Assembly: GCA_944372585.1 (NCBI GenBank)
Contig: CALVZQ010000003.1
Coordinates: 90,754 to 154,753, forward strand
Direction: 5' to 3'
DNA from: an uncultured Clostridia bacterium
GTDB taxonomy: Bacteria > Bacillota > Clostridia > Christensenellales > UBA1242
DNA: 64,000 nt
In this document: piece after piece, positions 33,806 through 43,245 of the stretch
Layout of the letters: every line of letters begins with the position of its first letter
Numbering within the stretch: the stretch's first letter is position 1
The notes under the pieces: generated by a model
Databases searched by the model: none
The model's input: only the letters and a program-made list of their open reading frames with translations
Told to the model about the DNA's origin: nothing
Position numbers and translations under genes: made by a program

Positions 33806-36382
33806 TTAATCTCTTTTTACTTCTTGTTTGATATAGCATTCCAAAATGTCTCCTTCTTGGAAATCAATATTATCTTTAAGTTTAATACCACATTCAAAGC
33901 CCTTTGCAACTTCACTCTTTTCATCTTTAACAATCTTCAAAGATTCAACAGTGCTTTCTCCAATTATATCATTCTTACGTTTGATCTTGGCAATTCCATT
34001 TCTTTGAATTTTTCCATCAAGCACATAACTTCCTGCAATCTTTCCGGCAGAAGACAACTTGAAAACAACTCTGATCTCAGCACTGCCAACATATTTTTCT
34101 TCGTACTTGATTGCCATCATGCCCTTTGAAAGTCTTGTGATTTGGTCAACAACTTCATAGATGATCTTTGACTCAATCACAGACACTTTCAAACTGTCTG
34201 CCATTTGAGCAATTTTGCTCGACGTTTTGATGTTGAAGGCCACAATGGTTGCACCAGTGGTTTGTGCAAGAATAACATCGCTTTCTGTGATCGCACCTGC
34301 TGCACTATGCAAACAAACAACTTTCACTTCATCATTTCTGATTGCTTCGAGTGATGCTTTCAATGCTTCAACAGAACCTTGAGTGTCTGCCTTGATGATG
34401 ATGTTGAGATTCTTAAGACTTCCTTCATGAATTCTTGACATAAAGTCATCTGCGCTGACACCAGAAGTATGTTTTGCTCTTTCTTGCTTAATCTTGTTGA
34501 TTCTTTCGTTGATAACCTGTTTTGACAAACTTTCTTCAACCGCATAAACAGCATCACCTGAGTTTGGAACTTCATTAAAGCCCATAACAGCCACAGGTGT
34601 TGAAGGTCCAGCCTTTTTAACGTTTTTCCCATTTTCATCAAACATGGCTTTAACCTTCCCAAATGTAATTCCGGACATGATAGAATCTCCAACTTTCAGT
34701 GTACCATTTTGAACAAGAATTGTGGCAACAGCACCTCTGTTTTTGTCAAGTTCGGCTTCAATGACCGTTCCTGTTGCCATTTTATTTGGATTTGTTTTCA
34801 AATCTTCCATTTCAGCAACAAGAAGAATCATTTTCTTAAGTTCATCAAGCCCCATTCCAGTTTTTGCAGAAATAGGAACACAAATTGCATCGCCTCCCCA
34901 TTCTTCAGGCAAAACGTCGTGTTCTGCGAGTTGTTGTTTGACTCTTTCAGGATTTGCTTCTGGTTTGTCCATTTTGTTTATTGCAACAATCATTGGAACT
35001 TTTGCCGCTTTGATGTGATTGATTGCTTCAACAGTTTGAGGCATGATTCCATCATCAGCCGCAACCACAAGAATGGCAATATCGGTCACTTCTGCTCCTC
35101 TTGCACGCATTGCAGTGAACGCAGCATGCCCAGGTGTGTCAATGAAAGTGATTTTTTCGCCATTGAAAGAAATTTGATAAGCACCAATTTTTTGTGTAAT
35201 CCCTCCGGCCTCTCCAAGCACCACATTCGTCTTTCTTAATGCGTCCAAAAGCGAAGTCTTGCCGTGATCAACGTGGCCCATAACTGTGACAACTGGAGGT
35301 CTTTTAACCAAATCTTTGTCGTCTTCTTCTTTTGAAGCGTCCAAAAGCTTTTCCTCGTATGTCTTGTCAAGTTTAAGTTCCAGTGTCACACCGAGTTCTC
35401 CAGCAACAAGTTCACAAGTGTCAAAATCTATGGTGCTGTTTATTGTTGCCATAATGCCAAGAAGCATCAATTTCTTGACAATTTCAGCAACTGGCTTTCC
35501 AATTTTTTCGCTTAACTCTTTGACAGTAACTTCTCTTGAGTTCAAAACCGCATGTGTAATTGTTGGAGCAACAACAGTGGCAACCTCTTTCTTCTTTTTG
35601 ATGAGTTTTCTTGAGCCCATTGTTGTTTCTTCAAAACCTTCATCATCCATAACCAAAATGTTGTTTTGTTTTGAAAGGTTTGCTCTTTGCTTTGCACTTA
35701 TTCTCTTGCTTTCATCAACATTTCTTCTTTGTTTGTTTTTGTTTCCAAAATTACGTTCTGGTTGAGCCAATACAGCACTGCTTTCAGTTGGTGTTGGAGC
35801 AAAGGATTTGAAATTGTTTGCTCTGGTAGACACAAAAGAATTGTTTTTAGGACGGTTTTGTCCGCCCTGTCCCTGTGCGTTTCTATTGAATGAAGCATTG
35901 CCATTTCTGTTGAAGTTGTTTCCACCAAAATTCCCTTTTTGCTGAAATCTCCCTTGTTGATTTCCAGCATTGTTGAAATTGTTGCCATTTCTTTGAAAAC
36001 GGTTATTATTATTTTGTCCGTCAAACTTACGAAAATTATTGTTTTGGTTGTTGCCTTGAGAAAAAATCTTGTGCTCTTCTTTCTTTGATTCTTTAGGTTT
36101 CACTTCTGCTTTTTGAGCAATTTCTACTTTTTCTGAATCTGACTTCAAAGGTTCAGTTTCCTTTGCCTTTTCAGCCTTTTCAAGTTCTGCTTTTTTCTTT
36201 TCCTCTTCTCTCTGTTTCGCTTGTTGCTCTGCCTGAAGTTTTGTTTTTCGTTCTTGAATGGATTTGGAAAAAGCGTCAATATCCACCTTTGCTTGTTTAA
36301 TTGACAATAATAAATTCTGCAAAGAGCCATCTCTTTGTATGTTGTTTATTGTTTTAAGTGCGTTTAATTGTTGTGATGCCAA
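33806..36382 (-). CDS. infB: Translation initiation factor IF-2
   Basis: The 858-aa GTPase positions initiator tRNA. The N-terminus has a charged helical stretch (~40-100), then an unusually Asn/Gly/Gln-rich low-complexity linker (~108-185). The IF2_N module follows at about 280-335, then the G domain with GHVDHGKT (~366-373), DTPGHAAF and NKMDKP, and the beta-barrel and C2 fMet-tRNA binding domains. The catalytic core is complete. It lies 4 nt behind ylxQ. Confidence 0.97.
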   Translation of the reverse strand: MASQQLNALKTINNIQRDGSLQNLLLSIKQAKVDIDAFSKSIQERKTKLQAEQQAKQREEEKKKAELEKAEKAKETEPLKSDSEKVEIAQKAEVKPKESKKEEHKIFSQGNNQNNNFRKFDGQNNNNRFQRNGNNFNNAGNQQGRFQQKGNFGGNNFNRNGNASFNRNAQGQGGQNRPKNNSFVSTRANNFKSFAPTPTESSAVLAQPERNFGNKNKQRRNVDESKRISAKQRANLSKQNNILVMDDEGFEETTMGSRKLIKKKKEVATVVAPTITHAVLNSREVTVKELSEKIGKPVAEIVKKLMLLGIMATINSTIDFDTCELVAGELGVTLELKLDKTYEEKLLDASKEEDDKDLVKRPPVVTVMGHVDHGKTSLLDALRKTNVVLGEAGGITQKIGAYQISFNGEKITFIDTPGHAAFTAMRARGAEVTDIAILVVAADDGIMPQTVEAINHIKAAKVPMIVAINKMDKPEANPERVKQQLAEHDVLPEEWGGDAICVPISAKTGMGLDELKKMILLVAEMEDLKTNPNKMATGTVIEAELDKNRGAVATILVQNGTLKVGDSIMSGITFGKVKAMFDENGKNVKKAGPSTPVAVMGFNEVPNSGDAVYAVEESLSKQVINERINKIKQERAKHTSGVSADDFMSRIHEGSLKNLNIIIKADTQGSVEALKASLEAIRNDEVKVVCLHSAAGAITESDVILAQTTGATIVAFNIKTSSKIAQMADSLKVSVIESKIIYEVVDQITRLSKGMMAIKYEEKYVGSAEIRVVFKLSSAGKIAGSYVLDGKIQRNGIAKIKRKNDIIGESTVESLKIVKDEKSEVAKGFECGIKLKDNIDFQEGDILECYIKQEVKRD

Positions 36383-36386
36383 ATTG

Positions 36387-36677
36387 TTATTCTCCTTTTA
36401 ACAAACATTCGATAATATTTTCGCTTATTGCTTTGTTTTTAACTCCCAAAACTTTGCAATTTTCAATTGAAACAAGTTTTCCCAAATCATCAATCTGAAA
36501 AAGCGGGACACCCTTCTTTTTTGAGAAATAATTCATTTCTCGGGAAAGTGAATTTCCTGCATTTTTGTCCATCAAAATCAAGTAGAGTTTTTTTGCATAT
36601 CCAAACAAGTCATCTTGTCCAATAATGACATAACCTGCCTTTCTTGCTATGTTAATCAATCCGCTAATTTTGTTCAA
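36387..36677 (-). CDS. ylxQ: L7Ae-family protein YlxQ
   Basis: The ~96-aa protein of the L7Ae/L30e/S12e fold contains SGLINIARKAGYVIIGQDD and LILMDKNAG. YlxQ binds kink-turn RNA. The start is ambiguous: a TTG at 36677 with GGAG 6 nt upstream fits the family N-terminus (LNKISGLINIA); a TTG four codons earlier is also open. It overlaps ylxR. Confidence 0.88.
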   Translation of the reverse strand: MNKISGLINIARKAGYVIIGQDDLFGYAKKLYLILMDKNAGNSLSREMNYFSKKKGVPLFQIDDLGKLVSIENCKVLGVKNKAISENIIECLLKGE

Positions 36678-36933
36678 TCTCTTCTCCAATCATTTGATAA
36701 ACACTCTGAGGAACTTCACATTTGAAGGCTCTATTCAGTGATTTTTGCCTGCAAAGCTTTTCAAAACATTCCTTTGATTTGCAGACATATGCGCCTCTTC
36801 CATTTGCTTTTCCAGTTTTGTCAACAAAGATCTGTCCTTCTTTATTTTTGACAATTCGAAGAAGTGTTCGTTTGTCGCTTTGACCACGACAAACAATGCA
36901 CATTCTGATTTTTTCTTTTGGTTTATTTTGCAT
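36664..36933 (-). CDS. rnpM: YlxR/RnpM nucleic-acid-binding protein
   Basis: The ~89-aa protein has the hallmark RMCIVCRGQSDKRTLLRIV and GRGAYVC segments. In Bacillus it binds and modulates RNase P (RnpM). The ATG at 36933 has GAGGG 7 nt upstream; a TTG two codons earlier would be too close to that site. It lies between nusA and ylxQ as usual. Confidence 0.9.
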   Translation of the reverse strand: MQNKPKEKIRMCIVCRGQSDKRTLLRIVKNKEGQIFVDKTGKANGRGAYVCKSKECFEKLCRQKSLNRAFKCEVPQSVYQMIGEEIEQN

Positions 36934-36948
36934 AAACAAACCCTCACT

Positions 36949-38136
36949 TTATTCTTTATCGTCCAAATCTTGAATTTCGTCAAATTCGTTTTCAATTGGT
37001 TCAAGTTCTTCCAAGTCGCTCATGTCAAAAGAACTGTCATCAGAAAGTTCTGTAAGTTCATAGTCAACATCTGTGTTGTCAACATCGGTCTTTGGTTTGA
37101 TGTAACTTTCGGGTTTAACATCAATTTTCCAGCCAGTAAGTTTTGCAGCAAGTCTGACATTTTGTCCTTGTTTTCCAATGGCAAGTGACAATTTGTCATC
37201 TGGAACAATAACTTGTGACATATTCAAACTGTCATTGGTTTCAACAGAAAGAACTTTTGCTGGTGAAAGTGCTCTTGCAATATATTCAAGTGGATCGTCA
37301 GAATATTCCACAAGGTCAATCTTTTCACCATTAAGTTCGTTCACAATTGTGTTGATTCTGTTTCCCCTGTTTCCAACGCAAGCACCAATAGCATCAACAT
37401 TTGGTCTGTCAGAGTAAACAGCAACCTTTGCTCTGTTTCCTGGATCACGAGCAATGTTTTTGATCTTAACTTCCCCGCTGGCAATTTCAGGGACTTCCAA
37501 TTCGAACAATTTTCTAACAAATCCAATGTTGCTTCTCGAAACTTGAATTTGTGGACCTTTGAAAGAATCTCTGATTTTCTTTACATAAACCTTAACCCTG
37601 TCGCCAACATTAAACTTGTCACCAGGGATTTGGTCGTTTTTCATCATGACGCCTTCTGTGTTTGTTCCAGCAATTTGAACATAAACATTTTCATCATCAA
37701 CTCTCTTAACAATTGTGGTCAAAAGTTCATCTTCTTTTTCTGACAATTCGTCTATGGCTTTTTGTTTTTCCATTTCTTTGAGTTTTTGCATAACAACCTG
37801 TTTTGCAGTTTGCGCAGCAATTCTTCCAAAATCTTTTGTTGATTCTTCAACTGCAACAATGTCACCAACTTTGTATGACTTCTTTTGTTGTCTTGCCTCC
37901 TCCAAAGAGATTTCTTTGTCAGGATCTTCAACTTCGGCAACAACAGTTTTGTATGAGAAAATTCTGATGGTGTTTCTTTCTGGATAAAGTTTAACCATTG
38001 CAGATTTTGCCTCGCCATACATCTTCTTATAGGCAGAAGTCAATGCAGTTTCCAAAGTTTGAATGAAAACCTCTTTGTCAATTTTCTTCTCTGCTTCAAG
38101 GTCATCAAGGGCCTTGAAAAAATCTTTATTTACCAT
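36949..38136 (-). CDS. nusA: Transcription termination/antitermination protein NusA
   Basis: The 395-aa protein has the N-terminal RNAP-binding domain (~1-125), S1 domain (~130-200) and two KH domains (e.g. GACVGNRGNRINTIVNELNG and SLAIGKQGQNVRLAAKLTG). It ends in a short acidic tail (DLEELEPIENEFDEIQDLDD). It lacks the extra acidic-repeat domains of proteobacterial NusA, as is usual for Bacillota. Given the unusual Rho-like protein in this window, NusA-dependent intrinsic termination may dominate; that is inference. Confidence 0.97.
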   Translation of the reverse strand: MVNKDFFKALDDLEAEKKIDKEVFIQTLETALTSAYKKMYGEAKSAMVKLYPERNTIRIFSYKTVVAEVEDPDKEISLEEARQQKKSYKVGDIVAVEESTKDFGRIAAQTAKQVVMQKLKEMEKQKAIDELSEKEDELLTTIVKRVDDENVYVQIAGTNTEGVMMKNDQIPGDKFNVGDRVKVYVKKIRDSFKGPQIQVSRSNIGFVRKLFELEVPEIASGEVKIKNIARDPGNRAKVAVYSDRPNVDAIGACVGNRGNRINTIVNELNGEKIDLVEYSDDPLEYIARALSPAKVLSVETNDSLNMSQVIVPDDKLSLAIGKQGQNVRLAAKLTGWKIDVKPESYIKPKTDVDNTDVDYELTELSDDSSFDMSDLEELEPIENEFDEIQDLDDKE

Positions 38137-38150
38137 TTTTATGTTTCTCC

Positions 38151-38609
38151 TTAAAATTTAATAACAAGTTTGATTGATGCAATTTTATCTCGGTCTAAAT
38201 TGATTCTTTCCTTATCAGTTTTGATAGTGACAGATTTTTCATCAAAACTTTCCAAAACTCCGGTAAACAATTTCTTTCCATCAAATTTTGCAAACAAAGT
38301 CACATCAACTTCATTTCCAATGTTTCTGGATAAATCTCTGTCAGTTTTGAGTGGTCTGTCAAGACCTGGTGAGCTCACAACCAAAGTGTATGGTTTGTCA
38401 TCTGTTGGATTCATTTCATCAAGAATAGGGTCGATTTTTTTGTTTACAATTTCACAATCATCAACAGTGACTCCGCCGTCTTTGTCAATTGTGAAAATCA
38501 AAGACATTCCCCCATTTTCTTTTTCGTAACTCACTTCAACAAGTTCATAACCCATTTCTTCAATAACAGGTCTGAGCTTCTCTTCGCAAATTTGTTTAAC
38601 TTTTGCCAT
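38151..38609 (-). CDS. rimP: Ribosome maturation factor RimP
   Basis: The 152-aa protein begins with the RimP N-terminal fold (GYELVEVSYEKENGGMSLIFTID) and contains YTLVVSSPGLDRPL, the family signature, with an Sm-like C-terminal domain. It promotes 30S maturation. It is the first gene of the rimP-nusA-rnpM-ylxQ-infB-rbfA-nrnA-truB unit. Ribosome binding site TGGAGG. Confidence 0.95.
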   Translation of the reverse strand: MAKVKQICEEKLRPVIEEMGYELVEVSYEKENGGMSLIFTIDKDGGVTVDDCEIVNKKIDPILDEMNPTDDKPYTLVVSSPGLDRPLKTDRDLSRNIGNEVDVTLFAKFDGKKLFTGVLESFDEKSVTIKTDKERINLDRDKIASIKLVIKF

Positions 38610-38641
38610 TTAAACCTCCAAAATTGTCTACTTAACACAAA

Positions 38642-38711
38642 GAGTGAGCAAAAATTTGCCCACTCCTTGTCAAGATATAAATATTATAACCTAAAAAAAC
38701 ATAAAATGCAA
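38642..38711 (-). promoter_or_regulatory. rimP-nusA operon promoter and leader hairpin
   Basis: On the minus strand TTGCAT (38706-38711), 17 nt, TATAAT (38683-38688). The leader then forms GAGTGGGCAAA/TTTGCTCACTC (38642-38665) followed by TTTGTG. A hairpin with T-rich tail just after the promoter is compatible with attenuation of the nusA operon, where NusA autoregulation is known in other bacteria. Confidence 0.6.
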
Positions 38712-38778
38712 GACAATTTTACATAAATTTAAGAATTTTTAAATCGATTAAATCAAAATAACAGAAAAATAATCATTT

Positions 38779-40311
38779 TTAAACTTCATTAAGTTTCAAA
38801 AGAACTTGCGCAGTTGCAAAAGCATCATTCCAAGCCCTGTGTGCGCCTTCCAAAGTAAGTCCCAAAGCCTTAACAACTGTTCCAAGATTAAACCTTGAAA
38901 TTTTAAGCCTTGCAACTCTTGCTTCATTCATTGTGTCGATGAGTTCGTTGTCAAAGACAAGTCCAACATTCTCGCCTTCTCTGCGAATGAATTTGATGTC
39001 AAAGCCAATTATGTTGTGTCCACAAAGCACACAACCCTTTGAAAATTCATAAAAATCTTTAATCACCAAATCAACCGGTGGAGCATCTTCCAACATTTCA
39101 TCAGTTATCCCCGTCAAGTTGACAACCTCATATGAAAGTTTTTTTGTTGGTTTGACAAAAGTGGAAAATTTTTCAATGATGTTTCCATTCTCAATCTTAA
39201 CCGCACCAAGTTCAATGATTTGGTCAGTTGCTGGATCAAGTCCTGTGGTTTCAATGTCAAAAACAACAATCGTTCTGCCAATAATCTTTTTGTTGTATTT
39301 GTCCACATGTTCAAACATTGTATCCTGTTCCATTGCAGTAAGTTTTTCAATTTGAACAACTGGTCCCTCATGCTTGTATTCTTCCTTTATCGTTTCTTCT
39401 TTCTTTTGGACTTCAGTTGCCAGTGCAAGTTTGTCAATATAAAGACAAAGTTTGTTCATTTGATTGAATTTGACATCTCCATGAACCAAGACATACATAA
39501 ACTCTTCAAGTGCGTCCATGTCTTTTTCGTTTTTCCTTGGACAAAAATAAATGCAATCCATTCTTCCTTTGCCATCAGCAATTTGGAAATTGTAATATGC
39601 CTTTGGTTCGCCAGCATGTTTGCCAGTTTTTCTGATAAATTCTTTTCGCTCAATTTTTTTGATGTAGCCAGCAACAATCACTGAATTTTTTGGTGAAGTG
39701 ATAAATGAAAGATATTCTGGTTTTGGAGTGGTTCCACTTCCAATCACATCTTTGATGATTTCAACATTATATCTCTGTGCCACTCTGTATCTTGTTTTCA
39801 TTTCGACATTTTCAATGTCAACTTCATCAATAAGGTTTGGATTTTCAATCAGGTTGATAACAAACTCCACCAAAAAATTATCCTTCAAAAATTTTGCAAG
39901 TTCTTGAGTTATCTTATGTTCGCCGAAAAACTCAACCATTCTTGAACTCAATTCGATGTCAATGAGAACATCAATCTCTGTGATTCTGATTGACACATTG
40001 TCATCATTCACATAATTTATGATAAGTTTATATTTGCTCTCAAAATAGTTCTGAATAGCTTTTCTGATCAACCTTTCTTCAAGGAAGACTCTCATAAACT
40101 TGACTTTGAGTTGCATTTTTTCAAAATTCAAATTTTGGTTAAGCCAATTTGTTATGTCTCTCTTATCCAAGTCTGTAAGTTCTTTTGCTGTTGACGGGTA
40201 TAAAAAAGTTATCGTGCAAATTCCTTCACGCTTCTTCACAACAACATCTTTCAGTTGAAGATTTTCATATTTATCTCCAAATTCAGCATTAAACTCTTGT
40301 TGAAAATTCAT
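38779..40311 (-). CDS. PolC-derived protein: N-terminal and OB domains plus DEDDh exonuclease, no polymerase domain
   Basis: The 510-aa protein occupies the polC position between rseP and rimP. Residues ~1-200 resemble the PolC N-terminal region and ~205-300 the OB domain (VIVAGYIKKIERKEF). Residues ~345-510 are a DnaQ-type exonuclease with D352, E354 (VFDIETTGL), D438 (GHNIIGFD), H491 and D496 (HRAWNDAFA). PolC of Bacillota is about 1,400 aa; here the PHP and polymerase domains are absent and the frame stops cleanly. It may act as a separate proofreading or repair exonuclease. No Shine-Dalgarno sequence; leaderless start predicted. Confidence 0.82.
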   Translation of the reverse strand: MNFQQEFNAEFGDKYENLQLKDVVVKKREGICTITFLYPSTAKELTDLDKRDITNWLNQNLNFEKMQLKVKFMRVFLEERLIRKAIQNYFESKYKLIINYVNDDNVSIRITEIDVLIDIELSSRMVEFFGEHKITQELAKFLKDNFLVEFVINLIENPNLIDEVDIENVEMKTRYRVAQRYNVEIIKDVIGSGTTPKPEYLSFITSPKNSVIVAGYIKKIERKEFIRKTGKHAGEPKAYYNFQIADGKGRMDCIYFCPRKNEKDMDALEEFMYVLVHGDVKFNQMNKLCLYIDKLALATEVQKKEETIKEEYKHEGPVVQIEKLTAMEQDTMFEHVDKYNKKIIGRTIVVFDIETTGLDPATDQIIELGAVKIENGNIIEKFSTFVKPTKKLSYEVVNLTGITDEMLEDAPPVDLVIKDFYEFSKGCVLCGHNIIGFDIKFIRREGENVGLVFDNELIDTMNEARVARLKISRFNLGTVVKALGLTLEGAHRAWNDAFATAQVLLKLNEV

Positions 40312-40320
40312 AACATAATC

Positions 40321-40349
40321 ATTCTAGAATATAAACAAATTTTTGTCAA
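40321..40349 (-). promoter_or_regulatory. Promoter giving a near-leaderless mRNA for the PolC-derived gene
   Basis: On the minus strand TTGACA (40344-40349), 17 nt, TAGAAT (40321-40326). The expected start, near 40314, is about 3 nt before the ATG at 40311. Confidence 0.7.
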
Positions 40350-40372
40350 GCACAAAAAAACTCCCATGCATG

Positions 40373-40398
40373 AAAAAAGCCTGACAAGGTCAGACTTT
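40373..40398 (-). terminator. Intrinsic terminator at the end of rseP
   Basis: On the minus strand AAGTCTGAC and GTCAGGCTT form a 9-bp stem with one wobble and a 3-nt loop, followed by TTTT. It overlaps the rseP stop codon. Confidence 0.75.
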
Positions 40399-41503
40399 AA
40401 AGAACAAAATGCAAGATATCCACAATTATGACAAATGCGAAAAGAATACATATACCGACAAAGTGTATCATGTTTTCCACCTTGCGATTGATTGGTTTTC
40501 CTCTTATCCATTCAATTAGTGTGAACAGAACATGAGAACCATCAAGCGCTGGAAACGGCAACAAGTTGAAAACAGCCAAGTTTGCCGCAATAAGCGGAAT
40601 GAAAATCAAAAGATATGACAAACTTTCAGAAGCAAAAGTTGCAATTGTTGAGATTGTTGCAATTGTTCCACCCATTTCAGTGATTGGAATTTGGAAAGTA
40701 ATGAGCATCCACAAACTCTTCAAAACAACCCAAGCAAATCCAAATGCCATTTCAAATGAACGACAAAATCCCGACCAAGCATCATAGACATAAGCAACTG
40801 TGCAAGGTTCTTCCCCTTCAGAAGATTCAAGACCAATAAGGCAGTTGATATAATCTTTCCCTGCAGAATCCTGAGCCATGACAGGATAAACCACAATTGT
40901 CAAATCGACCAAATCTCCATCACGAGATACCGTCATTGTGAAAGAATATTTCTTTCCATCAAGACCATTTTCTTTATAAAAATCCTGAGCCATAGCCTTT
41001 TGTTCATTGACAAGTGTGACAAAATTTTCTCCAAAGGCAAAGTCAATTGTTTTGCCATCAATTTTTCTTATGACATCACCCTCTTCATATGGATTGACAT
41101 AAGTTGTTTGATCAAATCTTGCAATTTGTGGAACGTCATAACCTATTGTGCACAGCAAAACCCAAGAGAATATGATTGCAACGATAAAATTCGCAGTCAC
41201 ACCTGCAAGAAAGACCAAAATTCTTTTCCAAGGTTTTTGATTGTTGAATGCAGTTGGAGATTCTGATTCTTTTTCGTCATCTTCTCCGTCAAAAGCACAA
41301 TATCCTCCAAGCGGAAAGATACGCAACGAAAATTTTTCTCCTGTCTTTTTGCTTATGTGGGTAAAAATTGGAAAACCAAATCCAATAGAAAATTCTGTTA
41401 TCTTAAACTTGAGAATTTTGCCAACCACATAGTGACCAAATTCATGGATAAGCACCATAAACAGCAAAATCACAATGGCAAGAACAATGTACCAAAAAAT
41501 CAT
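40397..41503 (-). CDS. rseP: Site-2 membrane metalloprotease RseP/RasP
   Basis: The 368-aa membrane protein has the zinc motif VLIHEFGHY in the first TM segment, a PDZ domain in the middle (~120-210), and LLPFPALDGSHV in the C-terminal TM, the equivalent of the NPDG motif with the third zinc ligand. It cleaves anti-sigma factors and signal-peptide remnants. Usually dxr precedes it and proS follows; both are absent here. Confidence 0.93.
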   Translation of the reverse strand: MIFWYIVLAIVILLFMVLIHEFGHYVVGKILKFKITEFSIGFGFPIFTHISKKTGEKFSLRIFPLGGYCAFDGEDDEKESESPTAFNNQKPWKRILVFLAGVTANFIVAIIFSWVLLCTIGYDVPQIARFDQTTYVNPYEEGDVIRKIDGKTIDFAFGENFVTLVNEQKAMAQDFYKENGLDGKKYSFTMTVSRDGDLVDLTIVVYPVMAQDSAGKDYINCLIGLESSEGEEPCTVAYVYDAWSGFCRSFEMAFGFAWVVLKSLWMLITFQIPITEMGGTIATISTIATFASESLSYLLIFIPLIAANLAVFNLLPFPALDGSHVLFTLIEWIRGKPINRKVENMIHFVGICILFAFVIIVDILHFVL

Positions 41504-41542
41504 CTTAAAATCCTTAAATTAAAGTCAATGTAGGTCTTTTGT

Positions 41543-42505
41543 TTAGATGGCAAAAATCCAAAAAGCAATCAAGATATAAGGTGCCATGAAGATGTAAGAG
41601 TCAATTCTGTCCAAAATTCCGCCTTGTCCAGGCAAAAATTTTCCACTGTCCTTGACACCTGCTCTTCTTTTGATTACGGATTCAAACAAATCTCCGCATT
41701 GAGCGACAACAGAGCCAACAAGCACGATGATTAGGTATGCCCATATTGGAAAGATTTCCATAAATGGAGCAAAAGATTCAACACAACCAAAAATAAGATA
41801 AACGCAAGCACCAAAAAGAACTGTCCACAAAACGCCGCCCACAGCGCCTGAAATGGTTTTTCCTGGACTTACTTTTGGACACATTTTCTTTCCACCAATG
41901 ACAGAACCAGTGAGCATTGCAAAAGTGTCTGTAAACATAGGGATTGTTATTGCAGTAACCAAAACAAACAATGAAACATTTGAAGTGATGTCCTCAAGTC
42001 TAGACAAAGGCATGTCCATAAAATGATTCAAGAAAATGAAAAGCAAGAACAAAAATGCAGGATAAACAAAAGTTATGAGTGTGTTGAGTGCTTTTTTGAA
42101 TGCAAATTTTTTAACTGACATGTTGGTGACATTTCTTATAGACATTTCATTCAGAAGTTTTTTCTTTCTGCAAAGCCCAACCAAAAATGCAAGAAGTGAC
42201 ACAACAAGCATAAGACCAACATCAATCAAAAGTGTGTAAAGAACCCAGAAAAAGTTCTCCGTTGCACCAGCATAGAAAACCCCAACCAAATTTGCTGCAA
42301 GCAGAAATAATGGGAAAAATATAGCCAAGGCTTGATAATTATAAAGTCCAGTTTTGCTTAACAGTTTTGACATCTCATAACTTGCAATGCAGGCTATTAT
42401 TGCAAAGAAGGCATCAAAAAAGTAGTCACTCACATAAATTTTTAACACAAACAAAAGTGCCAAAACTATAACAATTGCAATTGATGTGTAAACTCGTTTT
42501 TTCAT
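41543..42505 (-). CDS. cdsA: Phosphatidate cytidylyltransferase
   Basis: The 320-aa polytopic enzyme makes CDP-diacylglycerol from phosphatidate and CTP. The C-terminal signature KDSGKFLPGQGGILDRIDS is present, together with KMCPKVSPGKTISGAVGG. About eight TM segments. It overlaps the uppS stop by one base (TAATG). Confidence 0.94.
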   Translation of the reverse strand: MKKRVYTSIAIVIVLALLFVLKIYVSDYFFDAFFAIIACIASYEMSKLLSKTGLYNYQALAIFFPLFLLAANLVGVFYAGATENFFWVLYTLLIDVGLMLVVSLLAFLVGLCRKKKLLNEMSIRNVTNMSVKKFAFKKALNTLITFVYPAFLFLLFIFLNHFMDMPLSRLEDITSNVSLFVLVTAITIPMFTDTFAMLTGSVIGGKKMCPKVSPGKTISGAVGGVLWTVLFGACVYLIFGCVESFAPFMEIFPIWAYLIIVLVGSVVAQCGDLFESVIKRRAGVKDSGKFLPGQGGILDRIDSYIFMAPYILIAFWIFAI

Positions 42506-43212
42506 TATTTTCCTCCAAATCTTCTGTTTCTTTTTGAAAATTCTTCAAGTGCTTTATACAATTCTTTCTCATCAAAGTCTGGCCAAAATGTTTTTGTGAA
42601 ATAGAGTTCACTGTATGCCATCTGAAACAGCATAAAATTTGAAACTCTCATCTCTCCACTTGTTCTGATGAGGAGATCAATGTCTGGTGAAGGAGCAGAA
42701 TAAAGATTTTCTTTCAAATTCTCAACCGTAATTTTCTTCTCTCCCTTTTCAATTAGACTGTTCACCGCATGAACAATATCATCTCTGCCACCATAGTTCA
42801 TAGCAAGATTGACAACAAGTCCGGTGTTGTTTTTTGTTTTTTCCATGACTTCAATCAAAACATTTTTCAACTTGTCAGGAAATCTCGACAAATCGCCCAT
42901 TGCGACAAATTTGATGTTCTTATCTTCAAAATTGCCTCTATTTTCCTCAACAAGATTGTAAGCAACTTCAAAAATATAATCAATCTCTTTTTTCTCTCTG
43001 TTCCAATTTTCAGTTGAAAAACCAAAAAATGAAGCATATTTGATCTCTTTGATATCATTTATTGCATTGATAATGTTTTTGAGTGCAACACCACCCTGCT
43101 TATGTCCCATCATTTTGTTCAGCCCACGTCTGACAGCCCAGCGTCTGTTTCCGTCCATAATAAAAGCAATGTGTGTTGGAATATTTTGAGACAATTTCTT
43201 TTTTTTAAACAT
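42505..43212 (-). CDS. uppS: Undecaprenyl diphosphate synthase
   Basis: The 235-aa cis-prenyltransferase supplies the cell-wall lipid carrier. The catalytic region IAFIMDGNRRWAVRRG contains the essential Asp, and MNYGGRDDI, DLLIRTSGEMRVSNFML and WPDF near the C-terminus match the family. It has an AAGGG ribosome binding site and is coupled to cdsA. Confidence 0.96.
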   Translation of the reverse strand: MFKKKKLSQNIPTHIAFIMDGNRRWAVRRGLNKMMGHKQGGVALKNIINAINDIKEIKYASFFGFSTENWNREKKEIDYIFEVAYNLVEENRGNFEDKNIKFVAMGDLSRFPDKLKNVLIEVMEKTKNNTGLVVNLAMNYGGRDDIVHAVNSLIEKGEKKITVENLKENLYSAPSPDIDLLIRTSGEMRVSNFMLFQMAYSELYFTKTFWPDFDEKELYKALEEFSKRNRRFGGK

Positions 43213-43245
43213 ATTTACCCTTAAATTTCAGTATCGTTCTTTTGC

